From the NCBI RefSeq assembly GCF_005222205.1, contig NZ_CP032345.1, positions 313,001 through 377,000 on the forward strand: a stretch of 64,000 nt of DNA. The letters are read 5' to 3'. Each line of letters begins with the position of its first letter. Within the stretch, counting starts at the first letter, position 1. Below are positions 51,598 through 60,966 of this stretch, one piece after another. A model generated the notes under the pieces. It did not search any database. It saw only the letters and a program-made list of their open reading frames with translations, and was not told where the DNA came from. The translations under genes were made by a program, and so were the position numbers. Origin of the DNA: Azospirillum brasilense. GTDB taxonomy: Bacteria > Pseudomonadota > Alphaproteobacteria > Azospirillales > Azospirillaceae.

Positions 51598-53679
51598 TCA
51601 CCCGGACCGCAACGTCTTCGCCGCGGCATCCCGCTCGAACAGATACAGCAAAGTGCGCAGCGCCTGACCGCGCTCGCCGGCGAGGTCCGGGTCGCGGTCC
51701 ACGATCAGCTTCGCGTCGTCGCGGGCGGCCGCCAGCAGGTCGCCGTGCACCGCCAGATCGGCCATGCGGAACTCGGGCAGGCCCGACTGCCGGGTGCCCA
51801 GCACCTCGCCCGCGCCACGCAGCCGCAAGTCCTCCTCCGCGATGACGAAGCCGTCCTCGGTGTCCCGCATCGTCTTCAGGCGGGCGCGGGCCGTCTCCGT
51901 CAGTTGCGGATCGAACATCAGCAGGCAGGACGACGGCTTCTCGCCACGCCCCACCCGGCCGCGGAGCTGGTGAAGCTGGGCGAGGCCGAAGCGCTCGGCG
52001 TGCTCGATCACCATGACGGTGGCCTCGGGCACGTTCACACCGACCTCGATGACCGTGGTGGCGACCAGGACGTCCAGATTGCCGGCCTGGAAGGCGGCCA
52101 TCACCGCGTCCTTGTCCGGCCCGCGCATCTTGCCGTGGACCAGCCCCACCCGGTCACCGAAGGTGGCGCGCAGGAAGGCGTGGCGCTCCGTCGCGGCGGC
52201 AAGGTCGGTCTGCTCCGATTCGTCGACCAGCGGGCAGACCCAATAGACCCGCGCGCCCTCCTGCACCTTGCGGTGGATGCCGTGCACCACCTCCTCCAGC
52301 CGGTCGAGCGCGATGGTCACGGTCTGGATCGGCTTGCGCCCCGCCGGCTTCTCGGTCAGGCGCGACACGTCCATGTCGCCGTAGGCGGTCAGGGTCAGCG
52401 TGCGCGGGATCGGCGTCGCCGTCATCACCAGCACGTCCACCGCCCGCCCCTTGGCCGAGAGCTGGAGCCGCTGATGGACGCCGAAGCGGTGCTGCTCGTC
52501 GATCACCGCCAGGGCGAGGTCCTTGAAGGCGACGTCCTCCTGGAACAGCGCGTGGGTACCGACCAGCAGCGGCAGCTCGCCCGAGGCCAGACGGTCCAGC
52601 ACCGCCTGCCGCGCCTTGCCCTTGTCGCGCCCGGTCAGCAGGGCGAGGTCCACCCCCGCCGCCTTGCACAGCGGGGCGAGGCTTTCGGCGTGCTGGCGGG
52701 CCAGGATCTCGGTCGGCGCCATCAGGGCGGCCTGATGACCGGCCTCCACCGCGTTCAGCATCGCCATCAGCGCGACCACCGTCTTGCCGCTGCCGACGTC
52801 GCCCTGGAGCAGGCGCAGCATCCGCCGCTCCGCCGCCATGTCCTCGTAGATTTCCTCCAGCGAGCCGGCTTGGGACTTGGTCAGCGAGAAGGGCAGCGCC
52901 GCGGCCACCTTGGCGCGCAGCCGCCCGTCGCCCTGGATGACGCGGCCCGACAGGCGGCGCTGCTGGATGCGGACCAGCGTCAGGGCGAGTTGGTTCGACA
53001 GCAGCTCGTCATAGGCCAGCCTGCAGCGGATCGGGTTGGTCGGGGCGAGGTCGGCCTCGTCCTCCGGCGTGTGGGCGCGGCGGATCGACTCGTGCCACGT
53101 CGGCCAGCCGTTGCGGGAACGCCACGCCGCGTCCTGCCACTCCGGCAGTTCCGGCACGTCGGTCAGCATGGCGCGCACGGCCTTGCGCAGCGTCTTGGCC
53201 GGCAGCCCGGCGGTCATCGGATAGACCGGCTCCACCGCCTCGATCTCGTCCTTCGACTCCAGCGGGACCACGGCGTCGGGGTGGGTGATCTGCGGCGTGT
53301 CATGGAACCATTCGACCTTGCCGGACACCACCACCGTCTTGCCGACCGGCATCTGCCGTTCCAGCCAGTCGCCCTTCACATGGAAATAGATCAGCTCCAG
53401 CACGCCGGTTTCGTCGGTGCAGCGGACCTTGTAGGGATGGCGGGAGTTGTGCGGGGCGGCGTGCGAATCGATGCGCACCGTCATGGTGGCGATCCGCCCG
53501 TTCGGCGCCTCGGCGATCTTCGGGGCGTAGCGGCGGTCGATGACGCCGCACGGCAGGTGCCAGAGCAGGTCCACGACCTGCGGACCGGCCAGCTTTTCGA
53601 CAAGCTTGCCCAGCCGGGGACCGAGGCCGGGGAGCGCCGTCACCGGGCGGAACAGGGGGAAGAGAACGACGGGACGCAC
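51598..53679 (-). CDS. recG: ATP-dependent DNA helicase RecG
   Basis: A 693-residue helicase that regresses stalled replication forks and processes Holliday junctions. The N-terminal wedge domain includes LPGLGPRLGKLVEKLAGPQVVDLLWHLP. The motor has LLQGDVGSGKTVVALMAMLNAVEAG (Walker A), VIDEQHRFGV, VMTATPIPRTL and IVIEVGVNVPEAT-like VIEVGVNVPEATVMVIEHAERFGLAQLHQLRGRVGRG. The TRG-like motif DTEDGFVIAEEDLRLRGAGEVLG is present. The GTG at 53679 gives the RPVVLFPLF N-terminus of this family. Confidence 0.96.
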   Translation of the reverse strand: MRPVVLFPLFRPVTALPGLGPRLGKLVEKLAGPQVVDLLWHLPCGVIDRRYAPKIAEAPNGRIATMTVRIDSHAAPHNSRHPYKVRCTDETGVLELIYFHVKGDWLERQMPVGKTVVVSGKVEWFHDTPQITHPDAVVPLESKDEIEAVEPVYPMTAGLPAKTLRKAVRAMLTDVPELPEWQDAAWRSRNGWPTWHESIRRAHTPEDEADLAPTNPIRCRLAYDELLSNQLALTLVRIQQRRLSGRVIQGDGRLRAKVAAALPFSLTKSQAGSLEEIYEDMAAERRMLRLLQGDVGSGKTVVALMAMLNAVEAGHQAALMAPTEILARQHAESLAPLCKAAGVDLALLTGRDKGKARQAVLDRLASGELPLLVGTHALFQEDVAFKDLALAVIDEQHRFGVHQRLQLSAKGRAVDVLVMTATPIPRTLTLTAYGDMDVSRLTEKPAGRKPIQTVTIALDRLEEVVHGIHRKVQEGARVYWVCPLVDESEQTDLAAATERHAFLRATFGDRVGLVHGKMRGPDKDAVMAAFQAGNLDVLVATTVIEVGVNVPEATVMVIEHAERFGLAQLHQLRGRVGRGEKPSSCLLMFDPQLTETARARLKTMRDTEDGFVIAEEDLRLRGAGEVLGTRQSGLPEFRMADLAVHGDLLAAARDDAKLIVDRDPDLAGERGQALRTLLYLFERDAAAKTLRSG

Positions 53680-54045
53680 GGGAATGGAGTCTCGGCAGCG
53701 GGGACACGGGGCCTGTGGCACCCATTCAAGCCCGCCGAGGGGGCTCCGCGTCAAGCGCGTCGGTTTCCGAAGATGGCCGGGAGGGGAAAAGAAGACGGCG
53801 GTGTGCAAGGGGTTGGGGGGAAGCCTGGGCGGGGGACGCCGATCCAAGGCAAAAACCCAATGCACACCGCCGCAAGAAACGATCCGAGGGTATGCGGGAA
53901 CATTCCGGATCGTGTGTGGCCGGCGGCGGGAACCGCCGGTGGATGACTCGCCAGTAATCAAACGTCGTCAATGACTGTATTTCTAGCGCCCCCCGCCTGA
54001 CCCCAGCGTTGCGGGATCATGAAATCCGTTTCATGAAGCCCCTGC
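53680..54045. other. Intergenic region between recG and cobQ with three hairpins
   Basis: No gene is seen. Three inverted repeats follow one another: 53796-53807 with 53861-53872 (12-base perfect arms CGGCGGTGTGCA), 53880-53886 with 53906-53912 (CGATCCG), and 53920-53926 with 53933-53939 (CCGGCGG). A further palindrome CATGAAA-TCCG-TTTCATG lies at 54018-54035, just past the cobQ end. The first three together look like a compact structured RNA. Confidence 0.5.
54018..54035. repeat. Palindrome after cobQ
   Basis: Seven-base perfect arms (CATGAAA) around TCCG, 11 bases past the cobQ stop on the minus strand. No T run follows, so it is a weak terminator candidate or an operator. Confidence 0.4.
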
Positions 54046-55503
54046 TCACCGCGCCGCGGCCAGCAGGGCGTCGACATCCACATGCTCCTCCAGCCGGGCG
54101 GCGATGCGGTCGAGCGCCTCTTCGACCGTCGCGGCGTAGGATTGGCCAGATGCCGCACCCCCCAGCCCCGTCAGGAAGGCGGCGCGGAAGCCGTCCGCCC
54201 CGAACAGGCCGTGCAGGTAGCAGCCCATCACCCGCCCATCGGCGGACACCGCACCATCGGTCTGCCCGCCCGCCAGGGTCAGCATCGGGCGGGCGCGGTC
54301 CGGCCCCTCCGTGCGCCCCATGTGCATTTCGTAGCCGGCAACGGAGGCCCCCGTGGCGGTTTCCACCCCGCTCGCCTCCTCCAGCACCTTCGGCCCCTTC
54401 AGGACGGTGTCCACCTCCAGCAGCCCCAGCCCCTCGGCCTCGCCCGGCGGACCCTCGATGCCGTCCGGGTCGGCGATGCGGCGGCCGAGCATCTGGTAGC
54501 CGCCGCAGATGCCCAGCACCCGCCCGCCGCGGCGGCGATGGGCGGCGAGATCGACGTCCCAGCCCTGGGCGCGCAGCACCGCCAGATCGGCGATGGTCGC
54601 CTTGCTGCCCGGCAGGATGACCAGATCGGCATCGCCCGGCAGGGGCTGGCCGCGCGGCACCATGGACAGGGCCACGTCCGGCTCCTGGGCCAGCGGGTCG
54701 AAATCGTCGAAGTTGGCGATGCGCGACAGCATCGGCACGGCGACGCGCAGCCGCCCCCCGGAACGGGTCTTCCAGGTGTCCAGCGCCACCGCGTCCTCGG
54801 CCGGAAGCAGGGAGGCGTCGGCCAGCCAGGGCACGACGCCGAAGCTGGGCCAGCCCGTGCGCTCGGCGATGACCGACAGTCCGCCGTCGAACAGCCGCAC
54901 GTCGCCGCGGAACTTGTTGATGAGGAAACCGGCGACCAGCGCCCGCTCCTCCGGCGGGATCAGGGCGTGGGTGCCGACGAGGCTGGCGATCACCCCGCCG
55001 CGGTCGATGTCGCCCACCAGCACCACCGGCACGCCCGCCGCGGTGGCGAAGCCCATGTTGGCGATGTCGCCGGCCCTGAGGTTGACCTCCGCCGGGCTGC
55101 CCGCCCCCTCGACCACCACCACGTCCGCCTCGGCCTTCAGCCGCTCGAAGCTGTCGAGCACGGTGGGGAGAAGCTGCCCCTTGCGCGACTGGTAATCGCC
55201 GGCCCGTGCCGTGCCCGCCACGACGCCGCGCACCACCACCTGGGAGCCGACGTCCGACTGCGGTTTCAGCAGAACCGGGTTCATGTGGACGGACGGTGCC
55301 ACCCCGCAGGCCCGCGCCTGGAGCGCCTGGGCGCGCCCGATCTCGCCACCGTCGGCGGTGACCGCGGCGTTGTTGGACATGTTCTGCGGCTTGAAGGGCC
55401 GCACGGTCAGGCCGCGGCGTACCAGCGCCCGGCACAGCCCGGCCACCAGCAGCGACTTGCCGACGTCGGAGCCGGTGCCCTGCAACATGATCGCGCGCGG
55501 CAT
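54046..55503 (-). CDS. cobQ: Cobyric acid synthase
   Basis: A 485-residue amidotransferase that converts adenosylcobyrinic acid a,c-diamide to cobyric acid using glutamine. The synthetase domain has the P-loop [20 protein letters not shown] and [14 protein letters not shown]. The glutaminase-like domain has [14 protein letters not shown] and a late GCYLHGLFG with its catalytic histidine. It begins 3 bases after the cobO stop. Length is standard. It is the last gene of cobU-cobO-cobQ. Confidence 0.96.
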   Translation of the reverse strand: MPRAIMLQGTGSDVGKSLLVAGLCRALVRRGLTVRPFKPQNMSNNAAVTADGGEIGRAQALQARACGVAPSVHMNPVLLKPQSDVGSQVVVRGVVAGTARAGDYQSRKGQLLPTVLDSFERLKAEADVVVVEGAGSPAEVNLRAGDIANMGFATAAGVPVVLVGDIDRGGVIASLVGTHALIPPEERALVAGFLINKFRGDVRLFDGGLSVIAERTGWPSFGVVPWLADASLLPAEDAVALDTWKTRSGGRLRVAVPMLSRIANFDDFDPLAQEPDVALSMVPRGQPLPGDADLVILPGSKATIADLAVLRAQGWDVDLAAHRRRGGRVLGICGGYQMLGRRIADPDGIEGPPGEAEGLGLLEVDTVLKGPKVLEEASGVETATGASVAGYEMHMGRTEGPDRARPMLTLAGGQTDGAVSADGRVMGCYLHGLFGADGFRAAFLTGLGGAASGQSYAATVEEALDRIAARLEEHVDVDALLAAAR

Positions 55504-55506
55504 GGC

Positions 55507-56133
55507 TCAGAACTCGATGCCCGGCTGGGCCTTGATGCCCGCCTGGAAGGGATGCTTGACCAGGGTCATCTCGGTCACGAGGTCGGCGGCCTCGATCAGC
55601 TCCGGCTTGGCGGTGCGGCCGGTGACCAGCACGTGCAGGCCCTCGCGCCGCCCGGTCAGCACGGGAAGCACCTCCTCCACCGGCAGATACCCCATGCGCA
55701 GGACGATGTTCAGCTCGTCCAGCACGACGAGGCTGTACCGGGGGTCGGCCATCAGTTCCTGCGCCTTGGCCCAGGCGGCCTTGGCGGCGGCGATGTCGCG
55801 CTCGCGGTCCTGGGTCTCCCAGGTGAAGCCCTCACCCATCGTGAAGAAGTCCACGAGGTCGTCGAAGCGCTCCAGCGCCACCGTCTCGCCGGTGGACCAG
55901 GCGCCCTTGACGAACTGCACCACGCCCACCCGCATGCCGTGCCCGGCGGCGCGCAGGATCAGGCCGAAGGCGGCGGTGGACTTGCCCTTGCCGTTGCCGG
56001 TGTTGACCATCAGCAGGCCCTTCTCCTGCGTCTTGCTGGCCATCACCCGGTCGTGCAGCGCCTTGCGCCGCTTCATCTTCTCGGCGTGGCGGGCATTCTG
56101 GTCGGCATAGGTCTGGTCGGCGTCTTCGGTCAT
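55507..56133 (-). CDS. cobO: Cob(I)yrinic acid a,c-diamide adenosyltransferase
   Basis: A 208-residue enzyme of the CobA/CobO family that adds the adenosyl group to the corrinoid. GLLMVNTGNGKGKSTAAFGLILRAAGHG is the P-loop. RVGVVQFVKGAW, DLVVLDELNIVLRMGYL-like SLVVLDELNIVLRMGYLPVEEV and LVTGRTAKPELIEAADLVTEM complete the family. It overlaps cobU by 4 bases and precedes cobQ by 3. Confidence 0.96.
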   Translation of the reverse strand: MTEDADQTYADQNARHAEKMKRRKALHDRVMASKTQEKGLLMVNTGNGKGKSTAAFGLILRAAGHGMRVGVVQFVKGAWSTGETVALERFDDLVDFFTMGEGFTWETQDRERDIAAAKAAWAKAQELMADPRYSLVVLDELNIVLRMGYLPVEEVLPVLTGRREGLHVLVTGRTAKPELIEAADLVTEMTLVKHPFQAGIKAQPGIEF

Positions 56134-56654
56134 GGCGTCTCTCCCTTCAGCAGCAGCGGCAGCCCGGCGGCGACGAAGGCCACCCGCTGGGCCACGGCGG
56201 CGATGTCCTGATGCAGCCGCCCCGCATGGTCGCGGAATCGGCGGGCCAGCGCGTTGTCCGGCACGATGCCCAGCCCCACCTCGTTGGAGACCAGCACCAC
56301 CCGTCCCTCCACCGCCGCCAGGGCGGCCAGCAGGTCGGCGGAGCGGTCGGGCACGTCGGCGTCGGCCATCATCAGGTTGGACAGCCACAGCGTCAGGCAG
56401 TCGACCAGCACGCCCGTCCCGGCGCCGGCGTGGCGGCGCAGCGCGCCGGGCAGGTCCAGAGGCTCCTCCACCGTCGTCCAGCCGGGGCCGCGGTCCTCCT
56501 TGTGGCGGGCGACGCGGTCGGCCATCTCGGAGTCCCAGATCTGGGCCGTGGCGATGTAGACCCGCGGGCCGGGCGATGCGGTCACCAGCCCCTCGGCGTA
56601 GCGGCTCTTGCCGGAGCGGGCGCCGCCCAGGACGAGGGTGATGTCGGTGCTCAT
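56130..56654 (-). CDS. cobU: Adenosylcobinamide kinase / guanylyltransferase
   Basis: A 174-residue bifunctional enzyme of nucleotide loop assembly. Features are ITLVLGGARSGKSRYAEGLV (P-loop), YIATAQIWDSEMADRVARHKEDRGPGW, VLVDCLTLWLSNLMM and VVLVSNEVGLGIVPDNALARRFRDHAGRL. The ATG at 56654 is standard; the last bases overlap cobO (ATGA). It is called cobP in Pseudomonas-style naming. No cobalamin riboswitch could be recognised in its short upstream region. Confidence 0.95.
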   Translation of the reverse strand: MSTDITLVLGGARSGKSRYAEGLVTASPGPRVYIATAQIWDSEMADRVARHKEDRGPGWTTVEEPLDLPGALRRHAGAGTGVLVDCLTLWLSNLMMADADVPDRSADLLAALAAVEGRVVLVSNEVGLGIVPDNALARRFRDHAGRLHQDIAAVAQRVAFVAAGLPLLLKGETP

Positions 56655-56821
56655 GACGGTCGGGCCACCTTGACGCTTGCGAGATGGGCGCTTGCGCGGA
56701 ACCGGATGGTTAGCGCAGTTGGCGCCCCGGCGCAAACCGCCATGCCGGTTGTCCTCCCCCGCCCCCTCCCGTACCATCCGCCCGCCACTTTTTCTCCCGA
56801 ACGACCCCGGAGCCGCCGACC

Positions 56822-57814
56822 GTGACCGATACCGCCCGGCCCCGCCCGGCCCTGGCCCGCGCCGCCGCGTTCCTCCGCCGCCTCATCGGCAAGCTGTTCC
56901 GCCGCGGCGCGCCCGTCCCGCCGCCCCCGCCGAGACCGGTGCCGGTGACGGAGCCGATGGACTCCGGGGTCTTCACCGGCGACTCCGGCTCGCTCGCCTA
57001 TCGGCTGTTCGTGCCGAAGGGGACGACGGGACCGCGCCCGCTGCTGGTCATGCTGCACGGCTGCACCCAGTCGCCGGAGGACTTCGCCGTCGGCACCCGC
57101 ATGAACCGGCTGGCCGAGGAGGCCGGCTGCCTCGTCCTCTACCCGGAGCAGACCCCGGCGGCGAACGACAAGAAGTGCTGGAACTGGTTCAACCCCGACC
57201 ACCAGCGCCGTGACCGCGGCGAACCGGCGCTGATCGCCGGAGCCACCCGGCAGGTCCTGGCGGAACAGGGGGCCGATCCGCAGCGCGTCTACGTCGCCGG
57301 AATTTCGGCGGGCGGCTCCGCCGCGATGGTTCTGGCGACGACCCATCCCGACCTGTTCGCCGCGGTGGGCGTCCATTCCGGCCTGCCCTACGGCTCGGCC
57401 AGCGGCGTTCCGTCCGCCCTGCTGGCCATGAAGGCCGGCTCCTCGCCCGGCCCGCGTCCGGCGGCCGGGGCTCCGGTGGTGCCGGCCATCGTCTTCCACG
57501 GCGACGCGGACAAGGTCGTGCACCCGCGCAACGGCGATCATGTGATGGCCCAGGTCACCGCCAACGCGGAGGGGCTGACCGCGACGACCGAGGACGGGCA
57601 GGCCCCCGGCGGGCGCGGCTTCACCCGCACCGTCCACAAGGACCGCGACGGAACGACGCTGTTCGAGCAGTGGACCGTCCACGGCAGCGGCCACGCCTGG
57701 TCCGGCGGCAGCCCGGACGGCACCTACACCGACCCGCAGGGGCCGGACGCCGCGCGGGAGATGCTGCGCTTCTTCCTGTCCCATCGGCGCGCCGAGTCCG
57801 CGACAAGCGCGTGA
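56822..57814 (+). CDS. PHB depolymerase family alpha/beta-hydrolase
   Basis: A 330-residue esterase of the LpqC/poly-hydroxybutyrate depolymerase family. The N-terminal about 45 residues are basic and proline-rich with no clear signal peptide. The core has LLVMLHGCTQSPEDFAVGTRMN, the nucleophile serine in VAGISAGGSAAMV, the acid in VFHGDADKVVHP and the histidine in GSGHAWSGG. FNPDHQRRDRGEPALIAG is also typical. The start is a GTG at 56822. Intracellular polyester or acetylxylan-like substrates are possible. Divergent from cobU. Confidence 0.9.
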   Translation: MTDTARPRPALARAAAFLRRLIGKLFRRGAPVPPPPPRPVPVTEPMDSGVFTGDSGSLAYRLFVPKGTTGPRPLLVMLHGCTQSPEDFAVGTRMNRLAEEAGCLVLYPEQTPAANDKKCWNWFNPDHQRRDRGEPALIAGATRQVLAEQGADPQRVYVAGISAGGSAAMVLATTHPDLFAAVGVHSGLPYGSASGVPSALLAMKAGSSPGPRPAAGAPVVPAIVFHGDADKVVHPRNGDHVMAQVTANAEGLTATTEDGQAPGGRGFTRTVHKDRDGTTLFEQWTVHGSGHAWSGGSPDGTYTDPQGPDAAREMLRFFLSHRRAESATSA

Positions 57815-57901
57815 GCCCCGCTGTTACCACTTTTGCACAGCCGAATTCGCGCCGCCCGTGCCATAAACTTCTCCAGCACCCACCAATCCACCGATCCGGC
57901 C

Positions 57902-58177
57902 ATGCGCGTCACCGCTCCCCGCTTCGCTGCCCTCGGCGCCCTCGCGCTGTGCCTGTCGGTGTCGCCGACGGCCCGGGCCGCCAACGTCTCCGCCGGGCAG
58001 GCCGAGGCGAAGGAGGCCGCGAAGTCGCTGGGCAACTGCACGCCCGCCAAGGTGGAGGTGATGAGCTACGTCACCGGCCGCTCCGGCCAGACCGTGTTCA
58101 AGGTGGGATGCACGGAGGACAAGGACACCTTCGTGCTGGTGCAGTGCCGGTCGCGAATCTGCACGCTGCTGCGCTGA
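57902..58177 (+). CDS. Small secreted hypothetical protein
   Basis: A 91-residue protein. A signal peptide (RVTAPRFAALGALALCLSVSPTARA) ends before ANVSAG. The mature protein, about 67 residues, has four cysteines (GNCTPAKVE, VGCTEDKD and CRSRIC) likely forming two disulfides. I chose the ATG at 57902 because it starts the signal peptide. Family not recognised. Confidence 0.6.
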   Translation: MRVTAPRFAALGALALCLSVSPTARAANVSAGQAEAKEAAKSLGNCTPAKVEVMSYVTGRSGQTVFKVGCTEDKDTFVLVQCRSRICTLLR

Positions 58178-58241
58178 TTCACGGCTTTTTAATGAGGTGT
58201 GCCTGGAATCGGACTTGAACACGGGACGGGGTGCAAGGGGA

Positions 58242-58634
58242 ATGAGGCTCGCTCAGTCAATCGCGATGGTGGCGCTGGCGGCCCTTCCGCTCGGCGCCTG
58301 CGGCGGGCCGATGATGGTCGCCAGCATCGGCGCCGATCTCGCCTCCGTCACCAGCACCAAGAAGACGCTCGGCGATCATGTGGTGTCCGCGGCGACCGGG
58401 CGCGACTGCTCGTCCGTGTCCTTCTCGGAAACCGGACAATATTGCCCGGAGAAGGTCTACGTCGACCGCTCCCGCGTCTATTGCTACAAGACGCTGGCCG
58501 ACGTGGATTGCCACCACATCCCCGACCCGCACCGCAACGGCCACACCGCCCTGGCGAGCCCGCCGCCGGACATTCGCCCGGAACCGCGGCAGCCGGGCTG
58601 GATCGAACGGATGATGACCGCGGCGGAGCAATAA
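58242..58634 (+). CDS. Small lipoprotein
   Basis: A 130-residue protein. The signal sequence (RLAQSIAMVALAALPLGACGG) contains a lipobox LGAC. The mature part has four further cysteines (RDCSSVSFSETGQYCPEKVYVDRSRVYCYKTLADVDC), then a proline-rich C-terminus. AAGGGG precedes the ATG at 58242. It follows the previous secreted protein in the same direction. Likely in the envelope; function unknown. Confidence 0.65.
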   Translation: MRLAQSIAMVALAALPLGACGGPMMVASIGADLASVTSTKKTLGDHVVSAATGRDCSSVSFSETGQYCPEKVYVDRSRVYCYKTLADVDCHHIPDPHRNGHTALASPPPDIRPEPRQPGWIERMMTAAEQ

Positions 58635-58664
58635 GCCCGGCGGAGCAAACCCCGGCGCCAAGCC

Positions 58665-59123
58665 TCAGCGCATCTTCTTCGCCACGAAGGCCTTGGCGAG
58701 GGTCATCATCGCTTTTTCATGGGTGACGCCGCCCTGCCCGCCCTTGCCGGCGGGCACCACCATGGTGGCGGACTTGACCGGAGCGGGTGAGCCGGCGCGA
58801 CCGCGCGGCGCCGGTGCGTCCTCCCCGGGGTCGCGGCCGAGGCGGCTCAGCACGTCGGCCAGCGCCTCCTTGCTCAGCGCCGAATCCACGGAACCGCGGG
58901 ACCGGCCCGGCTGCGCGGGGGCGGAGCGGCTGGGCGCCGACGGGCGGACGCCCCGCTCGATCGCCGCGGCGGCGATGGCCTTCAGGAAAGGCTGCGAAAT
59001 GCCCAGCAGGAGCTGCGGGTCCTCGGCCGCCCAGGCCATCAGAAGCTTCTGCGCGGTCGCCCGGCTCCCCTTGGCCGCCACCAGCGCGTCGCGCACCTTG
59101 CCGTCCACATAGGAATTCGCCAT
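58665..59123 (-). CDS. Hypothetical protein, Rhodospirillales-type
   Basis: A 152-residue protein. The N-terminal 60 residues form a compact helical domain (SYVDGKVRDALVAAKGSRATAQKLLMAWAAEDPQLLLGISQPFLKAI). A flexible Ala/Pro/Ser/Gly linker and a short C-terminal helix with KAMMTLAKAFVAKKMR follow. The ATG at 59123 is at the natural start; the frame extends to 59186 without similarity. No function assigned. Confidence 0.6.
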   Translation of the reverse strand: MANSYVDGKVRDALVAAKGSRATAQKLLMAWAAEDPQLLLGISQPFLKAIAAAAIERGVRPSAPSRSAPAQPGRSRGSVDSALSKEALADVLSRLGRDPGEDAPAPRGRAGSPAPVKSATMVVPAGKGGQGGVTHEKAMMTLAKAFVAKKMR

Positions 59124-59286
59124 CGCCACACGCCTCCGACCGCCGCGGACGCTTATCCGCGCAACAGGGCGACTCTCCGGCGGCAAGGGTTAACAAAGGG
59201 TTGCGGAAGCGGTTGCCCGGACGCGGCAGGACGCCCCACAGGCAGGGCGGTTGCGCGGCGGGGCGGGAATGGGGGATAGTAGGCCT

Positions 59287-59940
59287 ATGCTGATCGAAAC
59301 CTACGCCGACCTGATCTGCCCCTGGTGCTACATCGGAAAGCGGCGGCTTGCCCGCGCGCTGGCCGACCGGCCGCGTGTCCAGGTGGAACTGCGCTGGCAG
59401 CCCTTCCAGCTCAACCCGGACATGGCGCCGGGCGGCATGGAGCGCAGCGCCTATCTGGCGGCCAAGTTCGGCGGCACGGAGCGGGCGCGGCAGATCCATC
59501 TGGTGGTCGAGGAAACAGCGGAGCGCGACGGCCTGCCGCTGCGGCTGGACCGCATCCGGCGCACGCCCAACAGCTTCGATGGGCACCGGCTGATCCGCAT
59601 CGCCGCCCGCCACGGGCTGGGCGACCGGATGGCCGACGCGCTGTTCCACGCCTATTTCGTGGACGGGCTGGACATCGGCGACCGCGACACGCTGGCCGCG
59701 ACCGCCGCCGGTCTGGGCTTCGATTTCGCGGACATCAAGACCCTGCTGAACGGCGACGCGGAGACGTCGGCGGTCTTCAACGCCGACGCCACGGCGCGCC
59801 AGCTCGGCCTTCAGGCGGTGCCCTGCTATATCTTCAACCGGCGCTACGCGCTGTCCGGCGCGCAGGAGCCTGCCAGCTTCCTCCCGCTTCTCGACCTCGG
59901 GGTGGAGGAGCAGGAAGGCGTGACGGCGGCGGCCGATTGA
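59287..59940 (+). CDS. DsbA-family oxidoreductase (FrnE-like)
   Basis: A 217-residue DsbA/2-hydroxychromene isomerase-like protein. A thioredoxin motif CPWC is at residues 11-14 (LICPWCYIGKRRL). The helical insertion RIRRTPNSFDGHRLIRIAARHG and the cis-proline region QAVPCYIFNRRYALSGAQEPASF are typical of FrnE. There is no signal peptide, so it acts in the cytoplasm. It is coupled to arfB by a TGATG overlap. Confidence 0.9.
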   Translation: MLIETYADLICPWCYIGKRRLARALADRPRVQVELRWQPFQLNPDMAPGGMERSAYLAAKFGGTERARQIHLVVEETAERDGLPLRLDRIRRTPNSFDGHRLIRIAARHGLGDRMADALFHAYFVDGLDIGDRDTLAATAAGLGFDFADIKTLLNGDAETSAVFNADATARQLGLQAVPCYIFNRRYALSGAQEPASFLPLLDLGVEEQEGVTAAAD

Positions 59941-60359
59941 TGATCCGCGTAACCCCACGCATCAGCCTGGACGAGAGCGAGCTTCAGGAGAGCTTCATCC
60001 GCGCCTCCGGCCCCGGCGGCCAGCACGTCAACAAGACGGACAGCGCGGTGCAATTGCGCTTCGACGTGGCGGCCTCGCCGAACATCCCCGACGACGTGAA
60101 GGCCCGGCTGGTCCGGCTGGCCGGTTCGCGCATGACGGCGGCGGGCGTGCTGATCATCGTCGGCGACACCTACCGCAGCCAGCTTCGCAACCGCGAGGAC
60201 GTTCGGGAGCGGTTGATCGACCTGATCCGCGACGCGACGGTGGTGCCGAAGAGCCGCCGCCCGACCAAGCCGACCCTCGGCTCCAAGAAGCGTCGCCTGG
60301 AGGCCAAGGGTCAGCGGTCCGACATCAAGCGTCTGCGCTCCGGCAAGCCGGAGGACTGA
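59940..60359 (+). CDS. arfB: Alternative ribosome-rescue factor ArfB (YaeJ)
   Basis: A 139-residue peptidyl-tRNA hydrolase that frees stalled ribosomes lacking a stop codon. The GGQ motif is at residues 26-28 in ASGPGGQHVNKTDSAVQL. A basic C-terminal tail (SRRPTKPTLGSKKRRLEAKGQRSDIKRLRSGK) enters the mRNA channel. It starts within the stop codon of the DsbA gene, so it is translationally coupled. Length is usual for the family. Confidence 0.95.
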   Translation: MIRVTPRISLDESELQESFIRASGPGGQHVNKTDSAVQLRFDVAASPNIPDDVKARLVRLAGSRMTAAGVLIIVGDTYRSQLRNREDVRERLIDLIRDATVVPKSRRPTKPTLGSKKRRLEAKGQRSDIKRLRSGKPED

Positions 60360-60365
60360 CTCCGC

Positions 60366-60809
60366 TCAGTGCGGGGTCTTCTGGCGGCTGAGCGAGATCA
60401 TGTTCCCGCCATACTGGAACTCCGGCAGGTTGGCGAACTGATCCTTGGTAAGCTGGGTCGCCACGAGGGCGTCCTGCTGCTGGTTGTAGCGGACGTTGTC
60501 GATGTCCAGCGCCACATTGCGGCCGCCGATGCCCATGATGCCGCCGGTGGAGACCACGAGCTGGCTTGGCCGGTTGCTGCGGTTGAACAGCACGTCCTCG
60601 ACCTGCCCCACCTTCTGCCCATCATAGGCGACGACCGACTTGCCCAACATGGCCTGCGGCTCGATCCGCGAGGCGGTCTGGAGCGACTGCTCGGACATCG
60701 GGCGGGATGCCTGCTCGCTTCCCCCACCGAACCAGCTCGACGTCTCGGCGCAGCCCCCCAAAGCCAAAAGCGCGACCGCCGACAGGACCGGAACAGCAAC
60801 CTTACGCAT
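60366..60809 (-). CDS. PRC-barrel domain lipoprotein
   Basis: A 147-residue protein. The signal peptide ends in a lipobox LGGC. The PRC-barrel part is AMLGKSVVAYDGQKVGQVEDVLFNRSNRPSQLVVSTGGIMGIGGRNVALDIDNVRY. PRC-barrel lipoproteins are common in alphaproteobacterial envelopes and are thought to bind proteins or metals. The ATG at 60809 gives the compact signal peptide; the longer frame is rejected. Convergent with arfB. Confidence 0.85.
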   Translation of the reverse strand: MRKVAVPVLSAVALLALGGCAETSSWFGGGSEQASRPMSEQSLQTASRIEPQAMLGKSVVAYDGQKVGQVEDVLFNRSNRPSQLVVSTGGIMGIGGRNVALDIDNVRYNQQQDALVATQLTKDQFANLPEFQYGGNMISLSRQKTPH

Positions 60810-60966
60810 AGCCCCCTCCTTCTGACGAGATAACCACGCGGGTTTAAACAGGCCGTCGACCGCAATCGTCACGGTGTCTTGCGGCGATCGCGCCCAACGC
60901 GCCGGAACGCGCCGCGTCCAGCCGTGTTCTGCACTCTCTCAACTCTCCCCCGAGGCTCCGCAGATC

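Noticed and set aside
56655..56821. Cobalamin riboswitch upstream of cobU
   Set aside because: The gap is only 167 bases, divergent from another gene, and the conserved B12-box core was not recognisable.
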